DNA of 43,169 nt from Phocaeicola intestinalis (GTDB lineage: Bacteria; Bacteroidota; Bacteroidia; Bacteroidales; Bacteroidaceae): the NCBI RefSeq assembly GCF_014837065.1, contig NZ_JACSPP010000018.1, forward strand, positions 18,094 through 61,262, read 5' to 3'. Position numbers and translations under genes: made by a program. A model generated the notes under the pieces. The model made no database searches. It was not told the DNA's origin and saw nothing but the letters and a program-made list of their open reading frames with translations. How positions within the stretch are numbered: position 1 is the first letter of the stretch; every line of letters starts with the position of its first letter. Below are positions 1 through 7,941 of this stretch, piece by piece.

Positions 1-77
1 GGCAATGGGTATTCCGCCGTTACGTTACAATTGTTACAAATAACAATTATCAAAAACTGAAGTTCAAGGCGTAGAAA
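1..77. repeat. 77-bp direct repeat, copy 1
   Basis: These bases are identical to 3239-3315. The second copy begins 25 bases after the stop of the fimbrillin-like gene, so it belongs to that gene's 3' flank. Copy 1 starts at the first base of the window and may extend further left. Seeing the same 3' flank here suggests that a related gene ends just upstream of the window and that the two were once duplicated in tandem, but that gene is not visible. Confidence 0.9.
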
Positions 78-122
78 TTAAGAATTATAGTAGAACAAAA
101 TTGGTTTGCGAAAAAATCTTAA

Positions 123-148
123 TGTATTGTCATCCTGTATTGTCATCC
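123..148. repeat. Two tandem copies of a 13-bp unit
   Basis: The unit TGTATTGTCATCC occurs twice in succession, between the 77-bp repeat and the end of the IS110 transposase gene. It lies near the expected downstream end of the insertion sequence. Its role is unknown. Confidence 0.6.
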
Positions 149-196
149 TGTTTTCTATGACCTGTGCAAGCATTTCATGTTTTTTAATATCCACAG

Positions 197-1234
197 TCAT
201 GCGGCATGTGTTTTTGTTTTGCCGCATGGCTGTTGTGTTTGATATTCGTTTACATATGCCCAATCGAAGGCTTTCCTGTTCCGTATGACCGCAAACAGCC
301 TGTGAATGATCTTATTCCGTATGTTGTTGACGATGAACCCGTGCGGCTTCCCTTCTTTCCGCTTTTTCTGCGCATACTCCCGAGTCTGTGGGTTATGCGT
401 GATAAGTGAGTTTGCCCCTTGTGTGAGCAGGGAGTTCACATATCTGTTTGAAGCCTTGCTCACCCTTGGCTTGCGGTGCACGCTTGTTCCGGAGTCGTGT
501 TCGTGCGGCACGCAACCTGTGTGGTTGGCGTATTGCCGTGCCGTGCTGAAACGGCTAAAGTTCCTCGTATCAAGAATAATGGCAGAAGCCGTAACCCATG
601 AGATGCCGGGTACGGTAAGAGCCAGCGAGGCGTTTTCCATGAATTCCGGCTCGTGCATAAGTTGTTCGCGTATTTTCTTTTCAAGCGTACGTATGGCTTC
701 TTTTATACTCTCCATGACCTTGCGCAAAGCTTTTACCGCCGGCAAGGAGTCTTTCGACAGGCTTCCGGAAAAGTTCTTTAGTGCAATCTCACAGTCTTTC
801 AGCTTCCTCCTTGTCAGATGAAGTTCGCGGAGCTTTTTCAGCCCTTCACTGCTTGCCGAAAACCGCCCGGCCTTATCCTGGTGCCTGTAAGCGTATTCGG
901 CTATCATACGGGCATCCAGCGTGTCAGTCTTGCTACGGCGTATCCCGCTGCTCAGTTTAAGTTGGAGCGGGTTCTCTAGCCAGACAAAGTACTTGCGGGC
1001 CGTTAGGCATTCCGCCACCTCTATACTGTATATACCGGTATTCTCGCCGCAGAACAGTAAGTCACAAGAACGGAGGCCATTCCGCAAACTACGGAGCCTC
1101 CCGGTCATTTCTCCGCAACCTTGCCGGCTGTTTTCCACTTCGCCTTCAATCAGGACAGACATGTCTTGCGCATCCATGCAACAAAAATTCATTTTCTCCT
1201 TGCTGAAATCAATTCCGATAATTAACTTTGCCAT
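197..1234 (-). CDS. IS110-family transposase (DEDD/serine recombinase type)
   Basis: This 345-residue protein has the two-part layout of IS110-family transposases. The N-terminal RuvC-like DEDD domain shows Asp9 (GIDFSKEK), Glu64 (GENTGIYS) and Asp104/Asp107 (SKTDTLDARM). A helical linker follows, then the C-terminal Transposase_20 domain beginning at LTVPGISWVTA near residue 207. The likely nucleophilic serine is Ser248 in HDSGTS, ahead of the RVSKASNRYVNSLL helix. No frameshift or internal stop is seen, so it looks intact. IS110 elements have no obvious terminal inverted repeats and insert through a bridge RNA made from a non-coding end of the element, so exact element borders cannot be read here. 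The non-coding stretch upstream of the gene (above 1235) is the best place for that RNA. Confidence 0.93.
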   Translation of the reverse strand: MAKLIIGIDFSKEKMNFCCMDAQDMSVLIEGEVENSRQGCGEMTGRLRSLRNGLRSCDLLFCGENTGIYSIEVAECLTARKYFVWLENPLQLKLSSGIRRSKTDTLDARMIAEYAYRHQDKAGRFSASSEGLKKLRELHLTRRKLKDCEIALKNFSGSLSKDSLPAVKALRKVMESIKEAIRTLEKKIREQLMHEPEFMENASLALTVPGISWVTASAIILDTRNFSRFSTARQYANHTGCVPHEHDSGTSVHRKPRVSKASNRYVNSLLTQGANSLITHNPQTREYAQKKRKEGKPHGFIVNNIRNKIIHRLFAVIRNRKAFDWAYVNEYQTQQPCGKTKTHAA

Positions 1235-1560
1235 ATCTTTTAATTTTTAATGGGGTCAGCTACAACAGCCGTGAGCCATCTCCCTTAACAATCTAAAGGA
1301 TAAAGTTTTCTATGTGGCTTTTTGACTGTTAACTGCGAGGTCCAAAACAGGGTATGGAGTATATCCAGAGCGTGTATGGTTTACCTTGCAGTTGGCTGGC
1401 CTGTTTCTTTCACACAACAAAAGTAAACATTCCAGCTGTATTTCCTTTCACTGCGCAAATCTAAGGGAACGAACGTGAAGGATCTCGTAGACATCCACGT
1501 GGGTGCATCCGAGATGCTTCACTTCGTTACCAGTATGACAAATGTTTTTCGCATTTTATT
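1235..1560 (-). ncRNA. Candidate IS110 bridge RNA region
   Basis: About 325 bases without a credible gene lie upstream of the IS110 transposase. In IS110-group elements this end carries the bridge RNA that pairs with donor and target DNA. The region contains a strong hairpin at 1475-1522: a 6-bp arm, a G/G mismatch and another 6-bp arm, enclosing a second helix around 1492-1505. RNA ends, loops and guide segments were not determined, so only the region is proposed. The family knowledge is solid; assigning an RNA here is inference. Confidence 0.35.
1475..1522. repeat. Long imperfect hairpin in IS110 non-coding end
   Basis: GTGAAG-g-ATCTCG at 1475-1487 pairs with CGAGAT-g-CTTCAC at 1510-1522, leaving one G/G mismatch. 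Inside it, CATCCA at 1492-1497 can pair with TGGGTG at 1500-1505 (one G-U pair). This is the strongest dyad in the region and could be a stem of the bridge RNA. Confidence 0.6.
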
Positions 1561-1755
1561 TCTGATTGACTATAAGAAGATAAAAGAATGTTGAATTTTA
1601 TTTTGAGACATCCTCTTTTTACGAACTATGGATGCTTTCGGGCGGGCTACCCTCATCCAAATATTGGTTATGCGGAATTCTTATCTTGATAGTCACTATT
1701 TTTCTCCATATAGCCATTCAAAAAGCAAAGATAAGACAAAACGTCCTTTTCTTTA

Positions 1756-1787
1756 TTTGTGCAAGCATGTATAGATTTGTATATTTG
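1756..1787 (+). promoter_or_regulatory. Bacteroides-type promoter of the fimbrillin-like gene
   Basis: TTTG at 1756-1759 is followed after exactly 20 bases by TATATTTG at 1780-1787. This is a perfect match to the Bacteroidales -33/-7 consensus. Transcription would start a few bases after 1787, leaving a short leader before the ATG at 1810. The rest of the 1561-1755 gap shows nothing recognisable. Confidence 0.75.
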
Positions 1788-1809
1788 AACAAATCAAAAA
1801 GAAATGCTT

Positions 1810-3213
1810 ATGAAAAAACTTTATTCTGTATTTTTAATGGCCTTACCTTTTATGGTAGGTGCGTGTAGCAACAATGAAGGCGAAGAAGACCCAAATTTAC
1901 CGCAAGTAGAAAACAAAGTCCATTTCAATGCAAACATCAGCCCTTTAGCAAGAGCAACTGACACACACTTCGATGCAGGTGATGCGATCAGTGTATTCGG
2001 TGTTCTGTCGAATGGAAACGATGAAAAAGGAGTAATTGTTTCTTTAGGGAACTATGCCGACAATGTGCAATACGTCTATGATGGAGCCCAATTCACATCG
2101 ACAAACGGCATTGAGCAACCTCAAGGAGGAGCAAAAGTATATTATCATGCAGTATATCCTTATTCGAGCAATGTCCGAAACCAGTTTACATTTACGGTAC
2201 AGACAGACCAACAAGGAGCAGGATATACACAAAGCGATCTGCTGACGGCAAGTACAGAAGCGACAGATGCAGCGGAAGTGTCTCTCAAATTCAGCCACCG
2301 GTTATCTAAGCTCATCATACGCCTGCAGGGCGACAACTGGCCGTCGGGGACTCCCACGTTCGAAGTACATAGCCCTCAAACTTCAGTAGACGTAGACTTG
2401 AATGCCTTAGCTTTCACAACAAACGGGAACAGACAAAATGTACGTTGTGCTGATGACGGTACATTGGCATTCAAAGCAATCCTCCCTCCGCAAACTTTCG
2501 AGGCAGGAAGCGATATCGGCATCCTTTATTTTGGAAGCAATGGTACCTCCGTCAACTTGGCACAAGACGTGACACTAACATCTGGAAAACAAGTGGAATT
2601 GATTTTGAGCAGAAACGAAAGCGGGCAAATCGTGACGTTCACAGGCGACATCAACCCTTGGGAAGACGGCACAGAGACAGAAGAGCCTGACAATCCAGGC
2701 ACAAGTGGTGAAAGTAACGTGGAATCTTGTCGGCTGGTATATGGAAACAATACGGTAGAATATACTTACGCTTATTTTTGTAACTTAGGAGAAGGAAATT
2801 ATTCCATTGAGTTTTGCGATTACGATTTGTACGCAAACATCATGACACCACCCACTCAATACATCAACTGGTTGGTAATAAGCTTTCATGCAGAAACGGG
2901 TTTGGTTTCACCGCTGGAAGGCTCATGGAAATATAGTACAGATAGACCCGGCTGGGACGGAATGGAAGGGTATTTTGTGAACCTATCTATCGAAGACTGG
3001 GAAGATACACCAGAGTACCGCAACTTTAACACTACACCATATTTCAATGACCAATATCAACCAGACAATATGAGCATCCGCAAATCAGGAAATAACTGCA
3101 TCATCGAAATACCTCGTTTAGTTCTTTTTGACGGAGGAGATATATCTGGAATTTCCCCGATGTATGGAGAGTTCTATTTTGAGGGAACGCTTAAATATTT
3201 GAGCATGGAATAA
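1810..3213 (+). CDS. Fimbrillin-like lipoprotein (Mfa_like_1 type) with extra C-terminal domain
   Basis: A 467-residue secreted lipoprotein. I chose the ATG at 1810 over the in-frame ATG at 1804 because it gives a clean lipoprotein signal (MKKLYSVFLMALPFMVGACS, Cys19). Residues about 35-280 have features of Bacteroidales fimbrillin-like proteins: the early VHFNANISP strand, the AGDAISVFGVL segment, KVYYHAVYPYSS, the LKFSHRLSKLIIRLQGD strand, and an ITPW-like end (TGDINPWEDG). Such proteins are subunits or accessory proteins of type V pili. An acidic Pro/Gly linker follows, then about 160 residues rich in Tyr, Trp and Asp that I do not recognise. The gene has its own strong promoter. An IS110 element lies upstream and the 77-bp repeat downstream, so it may belong to a tandem array of related genes. 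Whether it polymerises, caps a fimbria or acts alone cannot be told. Confidence 0.8.
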   Translation: MKKLYSVFLMALPFMVGACSNNEGEEDPNLPQVENKVHFNANISPLARATDTHFDAGDAISVFGVLSNGNDEKGVIVSLGNYADNVQYVYDGAQFTSTNGIEQPQGGAKVYYHAVYPYSSNVRNQFTFTVQTDQQGAGYTQSDLLTASTEATDAAEVSLKFSHRLSKLIIRLQGDNWPSGTPTFEVHSPQTSVDVDLNALAFTTNGNRQNVRCADDGTLAFKAILPPQTFEAGSDIGILYFGSNGTSVNLAQDVTLTSGKQVELILSRNESGQIVTFTGDINPWEDGTETEEPDNPGTSGESNVESCRLVYGNNTVEYTYAYFCNLGEGNYSIEFCDYDLYANIMTPPTQYINWLVISFHAETGLVSPLEGSWKYSTDRPGWDGMEGYFVNLSIEDWEDTPEYRNFNTTPYFNDQYQPDNMSIRKSGNNCIIEIPRLVLFDGGDISGISPMYGEFYFEGTLKYLSME

Positions 3214-3238
3214 TCGGTAATCTTCTATTGTAAATAGA

Positions 3239-3315
3239 GGCAATGGGTATTCCGCCGTTACGTTACAATTGTTACAAATAACAATTATCAAAAACTGAAG
3301 TTCAAGGCGTAGAAA
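3239..3315. repeat. 77-bp direct repeat, copy 2
   Basis: Identical to 1-77 over 77 bases, with divergence right after the shared GTAGAAA. It contains the short dyad GTTACAATTGTTAC/AACAATT and ends where the sequence runs into the tail of the efflux operon. It lies 25 bases past the stop codon of the fimbrillin-like gene and may include its terminator. Confidence 0.9.
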
Positions 3316-3384
3316 ATGAAGAATGAAGAATTCCATGCGGGCGAAGCGATTCTTCATTCTTCATTCAAAAAAGATTCTTCATTC

Positions 3385-4554
3385 TCAAAGTCTGTTCTTG
3401 TAAATCTCCGCCATCAGCTTCTGGTACCGGTTCTCCAGCTCGATGTATGCCTGAAGGTTGCGGTAGATGTTGTCTGCCTCGGTATAAAATTCGATGATGG
3501 AGAGCTGACCCGCCTTTACGGCTTCGTTGAGCAAAGCCAGGGTGCGGTGCATCAGGACGACATCGTACGCCTGCATCGCCTCGCGCAACTGCTGCATTTC
3601 GTTGAAACGGGCATGCACGTCTGCCGCCGCTTGCAGGCGGGCATTGTCCAGCGCCAGGCGGGTACTCTCCACTTGCAAGCGGGCTATTTTCCCTTTTTTC
3701 CGGTTGGAAAACAAGGGCAGGCTTCCACCTATCAGGAAACCGTTGCTTTTCTCGTCAAGCGACGTGTTGCGCCTGTAGCCGACCTCTATTTTGGGCAACC
3801 AGCTCTGGCGGTTCACCTTCAGCTCCTTCTCGGCGGCACGCGCATCGGCATCTGCCGCCAATAAACCGGCATCGGTAGCCATCACCTCATCGTAAAAGGC
3901 ATTGCGGTCTTTCAGTTCCTCCACGTGGGGATAGGTGTCTGCTGTAAATTCCAAGGGCATGTTTCCGTTCATTGCCAGCAACTGCTGGAGTGCGGTGCGG
4001 TGGGCGGCATTGTTTTGCGCCACTTCGGTCTGCACGCTCATCCGTTCCATTTTGATTTTGTTCACTTCGAGGATGCCCGCATCGCCTTCCTCCAGGCGTT
4101 TCTCGAAGAGGGCAAGCAGCTCGCCGGCATTCTTCGCCCGCTCCTCCAGCAAGGCGTGTTGCTGGTTGAGCATTATCAGGTCGAGGCAAAGGTTCTTGGC
4201 ACTGAGCAGGATATCGCGGCGTGCCGCCTGTTGCCTGCGGTCGAGAGCCGCCTGCTTCCACTTGCCCGACTGGCGGCGTGCACCGTAAAGCGTAGGGAAA
4301 TCGAAGCCTTGTGTCACGACCAGTTCGGAACTGGACATGCCGGTGATGCCCCGGGTGTAGAACGGGCTGTATTCCACCGAAGGGTCTTCGAGGTTGTTTT
4401 CTGCCTGCACTTCGAGTTTCGAGGCGAGCGTGCTTTGCCGTTGTGCCTGAAGCTCCTTGTTGTTCTGCTCCACCTGCCGGAGCACTTCGTCTATGGTTTG
4501 TGCCTGCATCGGCGTTATCGCAAGGCAGGCTATGGCTAATGTAATGTATTTCAT
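3385..4554 (-). CDS. TolC-family outer-membrane efflux protein (CusC/CzcC-like)
   Basis: This 389-residue protein is the outer-membrane channel of the tripartite metal exporter encoded with the two genes upstream. It starts with a signal peptide (MKYITLAIACLAITPMQAQ) without a lipobox. The rest is mostly long amphipathic helices with frequent Gln, Glu and Ala, arranged as the two repeats usual in the OEP family (about residues 20-200 and 210-389). LPKIEVGYRRNTS and GGSLPLFSNRKKGKIA match the conserved strand-turn segments of the second repeat. It is a little shorter than typical TolC homologues (about 420-470 residues), as is common for CzcC-type proteins in Bacteroidales. It is the last gene of the operon, 183 bases after the pump gene, with a long palindrome in the gap. 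Confidence 0.88.
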   Translation of the reverse strand: MKYITLAIACLAITPMQAQTIDEVLRQVEQNNKELQAQRQSTLASKLEVQAENNLEDPSVEYSPFYTRGITGMSSSELVVTQGFDFPTLYGARRQSGKWKQAALDRRQQAARRDILLSAKNLCLDLIMLNQQHALLEERAKNAGELLALFEKRLEEGDAGILEVNKIKMERMSVQTEVAQNNAAHRTALQQLLAMNGNMPLEFTADTYPHVEELKDRNAFYDEVMATDAGLLAADADARAAEKELKVNRQSWLPKIEVGYRRNTSLDEKSNGFLIGGSLPLFSNRKKGKIARLQVESTRLALDNARLQAAADVHARFNEMQQLREAMQAYDVVLMHRTLALLNEAVKAGQLSIIEFYTEADNIYRNLQAYIELENRYQKLMAEIYKNRL

Positions 4555-4584
4555 TTGATTTATTTCTTATGGATTGATGTTTTT

Positions 4585-4731
4585 GAAACGCAGATTCACG
4601 CAGATTTCCACAAATTATTTTTATTGACTATTGGATTATTTACAATTTACTATTTTGCCCTAAATCGTACTTTGTCAATCGAAAAATTGTAAATAAAATA
4701 ATCTGCGTCAATCTGTGTGAATCTGCGTTTC
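4585..4731. repeat. 147-bp inverted repeat, GCAGATTCACGCAGATT type
   Basis: The arm 4585-4606 (GAAACGCAGATTCACGCAG...) is the reverse complement of 4710-4731 with one mismatch in 22. An inner pair, TTTACAATTT near 4650 and AAATTGTAAA near 4685, continues the dyad. The element lies between the RND pump and outer-membrane factor genes, so it would form a large stem-loop in the operon transcript. Confidence 0.8.
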
Positions 4732-4737
4732 AACCTT

Positions 4738-7700
4738 TCATTTTTCATTCTTCATTTCTTTCCGGTGCATCAGTTCGTACACGATGGGGACGATGAAGGC
4801 ATTGAGGAAGGTCGATGTGAGCAAGCCCCCCAAGATGACTTTCGCCATCGGACTCTGTATCTCGTTGCCCGGCAAATCGCCGCGCAAGGCAAGCGGAATC
4901 AATGCCAATGCCGATGACAAGGCGGTCATCAGAATCGGATTCAAGCGGTCCAGCGAGCCGTGGACAATGCACTCGCGCAAGCCCATGCCCTGCTCTTCGC
5001 GCAACAAGTTGTAATGGCTGATAAGCAACATACCGTTGCGGGTGGCAATGCCGAAGAGCGAGATGAACCCGATGATGGCCGGGATACTCAGCTCGCCCGT
5101 GGTGCAAAGCAGCACGAACACGCCTCCTATCAATGCCAGCGGCAGGTTGAGCAGGATAATGGCACTCTGCACCCCGTTCTTGAACTGGACATAGAGCAGC
5201 AGGAATATCACCACAATGCTCATCAACGAAGCAAGCAATAAGGTGCGGCTGGCGGCTTGCTCGCTTTCGAACTGCCCGCCATACTCGATATGATACCCTT
5301 CGGGCAGGCGGATTTCATCGTCTACCCGCTTGCGGATATCGTCTACCACACTGCGCAGGTCGCGCCCGCTGGTATTGGCGGAGATGACAATTTTACGTTT
5401 CACGTTCTCCCGGTTGATGGTGTTGGGTCCCATTGACGACACCACATCCGCCACATAGCTCAAGGGCACTTTCCGTCCTTCGGCATCGTCTATTATCAGG
5501 TCACGGATGCGCTCGATAGAGCCACGGTTGTCTTCGCTGGCACGCACCACAAGATTGAATGCCTTGCCGTTATCGTACACTTGCGACACGGTCTCGCCCG
5601 CCATATTCACCGTGACAAACTCATTGAACTGTGCCAGCGAGATGCCGTACTTCGCCAACATTTCACGCCGGGGGACGATTTTCAGCTCCGGACGCTCAAT
5701 CTGTTGCTCCACGTTCAGGTCGGCAATGCCCTCTACGTCTTTCACGGCATCCTTAATCTGATTTCCCAAAGCGAACATACGGTTCAGGTCATCCCCGAAG
5801 AGCTTGATGGCGATGCTCGCCTGCGTGCCGCTCAGCATGGCATCGATGCGGTGGCTGATGGGCTGGCCTATCTCGATATTGGCTCCGGTAATGACCGAAA
5901 GCTTGCGGCGTACCTCGTCGAGCAATTCCCGGTGCGAGCGGTCTTTCAGTTCGAAGGGAGCTTCCAGCTCGGAGACATTTACGCCCAGCGCATGCTCGTC
6001 CAGCTCGGCACGCCCCGTCTTGCGTGCCACGGTCTGTATTTCGGGAATGGAAAGCAGGATTTCCTCTGCCTGCCGCCCTATCTTGTCGGACTCTTCAAGC
6101 GAAATGCCCGGCAAGGAACTGACATTGATGGTGAACGAACCTTCGTTGAACGAGGGCAGAAAGCTGTGTCCCAAGGTAAAGAACAAGCCCAGTGCCACCA
6201 CAAAAAGAGCCACGGTACCCGTCAGTACGCTCCGCTTGTGAGCCAATGCCCACTCCAGTGCCCGTGCGTAATACGTACGGAGCCACACGGCAAGGAAAGC
6301 TTCGCGAGGCAATCCTTCCTTCTTTCCGCCTCCCAGCAAATAACTGCAAAGTACCGGCGTAAGGGTAAGTGCCACCACCGTAGAAGCAAACAAGGCTACG
6401 ATGAAAGCGATGCCCAACGGCACCAGCATCCGCCCCTCCATGCCACTCAGGAAGAACAGGGGCACGAAGCTCACAATGATAATCAACGTAGAGTTGAGGA
6501 TGGGCATACGAACCTCGCGCGAGGCGTTGAACACCACTTCCCGCACCGGGCGGCGTTCGCCTGCCGGGAGCATCCGGTTCTGGCGCAAATGCTTCCATAC
6601 ATTCTCCACGTCTACGATGGCATCGTCTACCAGCGAACCGATGGCTATCGCCATACCGCCCAGACTCATGGTGTTGATGCTCAGCCCCATGTAATGCAAC
6701 ACCAAAACAGCTACCACCAAAGACAAGGGAAGCGTAACGAGCGAAATCACCGTGGTGCGCACATTGGCAAGGAAAAGGAAGAGCACGATAACTACGAATA
6801 TCGCCCCTTCGTAGAGCGAATGCTGCACGTTGCTGATGGAACTTTCGATAAAGCGCGACTGGCGGAACGTATCGGTGGATACACGCACATCGGGCGGAAG
6901 GTTCTTCTGCAGGTCTTTCAGGGCGGCTTCCAGCTTTTCGGTCAGTTCGATGGTGCCCGTATTGGGTTGCTTGGTCACGGTAATCAGTACGGCAGGTTTC
7001 CCTTTCTCCGATGCCAGTCCCAGCTTGGGCTGCTGGGCACCGATGCGCACATCCGCCACATCTTCCAGCACAATGGGAACGCCTCCTGCGGTCTTAATCA
7101 CCGCACGTGCCATTTCCTGTACATCTTCGGTAGACACCACTCCGCGCACAATATACTCGTTGCCATATTCATAAATGACGCCTCCGTTGGTATTCTGGTT
7201 CATCCCGCGGGTCACTTCCATCACCTCGCCCAGCGTAACGCCGTAATGTTTCATCCGCTCGGGATGAAGCAGAATCTGGTATTCTTTGATATCGCCTCCC
7301 AATACCGCCACCTGTGCCACGCCTCCGGTAGAGAGCAGGCGCGGGCGGATGGTCCAGTCGGCAAGCGTACGCAGGTCGAGCATCGAAGTGCTGTCGGCGG
7401 TAAGCCCTACAATCAGCAGTTCACCCAGAATGGACGACTGGGGACCCAGTGTAGGATTGCCCACATTCTCAGGCAGGCTCTCGCCCACCGTAGCAAGTTT
7501 TTCGGATACAATCTGGCGGGCAAGGTAGATATCGGTATCCCAGTCGAACTCTACCCATACCACCGAGAAACCGGTGGTAGAAGAAGAGCGCACCCGGCGT
7601 ACACCCGTAGCACCGTTCACCGCGGTCTCGATGGGGAAGGTGACGAGTTGTTCCACTTCTTCCGCCGCCATTCCCCCGGCTTCGGTCATCACCACCACCG

Positions 7701-7836
7701 TGGGCGCGTTCAAGTCGGGGAACACATCCACCTCGGTATGGAAAGCGGTGTAGGTTCCCCCTATGAGCAGAAGCACCGATGCCACTAATACCAGCAAGCG
7801 GTTCTGCAATGAAAAATGAATGATTTTGTTCAGCAT
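4738..7836 (-). CDS. Heavy-metal efflux RND pump (CusA/CzcA family)
   Basis: This 1032-residue inner-membrane proton antiporter pumps metal cations from periplasm or cytoplasm through the outer-membrane factor. It has the RND layout: a first membrane helix at residues about 10-30, a periplasmic porter domain, a helix cluster from about 340 to 540, a second porter domain, and a final cluster from about 870. Family marks include FHTEVDVFPDLNAPTVVVMT near the N-terminus, the transmembrane segment GSLVDDAIVDVENVWKHLR with its Asp pair, and the C-terminal ATRNGMLLISHY. The VDDAIVDVEN pattern is of the heavy-metal (HME) subfamily. It looks more like the Cu/Ag pattern (AIGxxVDAAIVxxEN) than the DFG pattern of Co/Zn/Cd pumps, but metal specificity remains open. 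It lies between adaptor and outer-membrane factor genes of the same operon. The start is the ATG giving MLNKIIHFSLQNRLL. Confidence 0.95.
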   Translation of the reverse strand: MLNKIIHFSLQNRLLVLVASVLLLIGGTYTAFHTEVDVFPDLNAPTVVVMTEAGGMAAEEVEQLVTFPIETAVNGATGVRRVRSSSTTGFSVVWVEFDWDTDIYLARQIVSEKLATVGESLPENVGNPTLGPQSSILGELLIVGLTADSTSMLDLRTLADWTIRPRLLSTGGVAQVAVLGGDIKEYQILLHPERMKHYGVTLGEVMEVTRGMNQNTNGGVIYEYGNEYIVRGVVSTEDVQEMARAVIKTAGGVPIVLEDVADVRIGAQQPKLGLASEKGKPAVLITVTKQPNTGTIELTEKLEAALKDLQKNLPPDVRVSTDTFRQSRFIESSISNVQHSLYEGAIFVVIVLFLFLANVRTTVISLVTLPLSLVVAVLVLHYMGLSINTMSLGGMAIAIGSLVDDAIVDVENVWKHLRQNRMLPAGERRPVREVVFNASREVRMPILNSTLIIIVSFVPLFFLSGMEGRMLVPLGIAFIVALFASTVVALTLTPVLCSYLLGGGKKEGLPREAFLAVWLRTYYARALEWALAHKRSVLTGTVALFVVALGLFFTLGHSFLPSFNEGSFTINVSSLPGISLEESDKIGRQAEEILLSIPEIQTVARKTGRAELDEHALGVNVSELEAPFELKDRSHRELLDEVRRKLSVITGANIEIGQPISHRIDAMLSGTQASIAIKLFGDDLNRMFALGNQIKDAVKDVEGIADLNVEQQIERPELKIVPRREMLAKYGISLAQFNEFVTVNMAGETVSQVYDNGKAFNLVVRASEDNRGSIERIRDLIIDDAEGRKVPLSYVADVVSSMGPNTINRENVKRKIVISANTSGRDLRSVVDDIRKRVDDEIRLPEGYHIEYGGQFESEQAASRTLLLASLMSIVVIFLLLYVQFKNGVQSAIILLNLPLALIGGVFVLLCTTGELSIPAIIGFISLFGIATRNGMLLISHYNLLREEQGMGLRECIVHGSLDRLNPILMTALSSALALIPLALRGDLPGNEIQSPMAKVILGGLLTSTFLNAFIVPIVYELMHRKEMKNEK

Positions 7837-7863
7837 AAAAAAATTTGTTATGTTTTTAGCCTC

Positions 7864-7928
7864 ACCACAGATTACACAGATTCACTATTAATTATTAATT
7901 GTTAATTAAAATCTGTGTAATCTGTGGT
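7864..7928. repeat. Intercistronic palindrome, ACCACAGATTACACAGATT type
   Basis: ACCACAGATTACACAGATT at 7864-7882 is a perfect 19-bp inverted match to 7910-7928, with a 27-base AT-rich loop. It occupies the gap between the adaptor and pump genes. Related arms occur at 34121-34217, 15275-15330 and, as shorter arms, near 9610/9694 and 24344. Confidence 0.85.
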
Positions 7929-7941
7929 AGTAAAAATAAAA

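Noticed and set aside
1632..1868. 78-codon frame before the fimbrillin-like gene
   Set aside because: It covers the promoter and overlaps the signal peptide of the real gene in another frame, with no family features.
5581..7788. 735-codon open frame on the plus strand opposite the RND pump gene
   Set aside because: It is antisense to a clearly conserved pump, is rich in His, Gln and Arg as expected from reverse reading of GC-rich codons, and has no domain I recognise.
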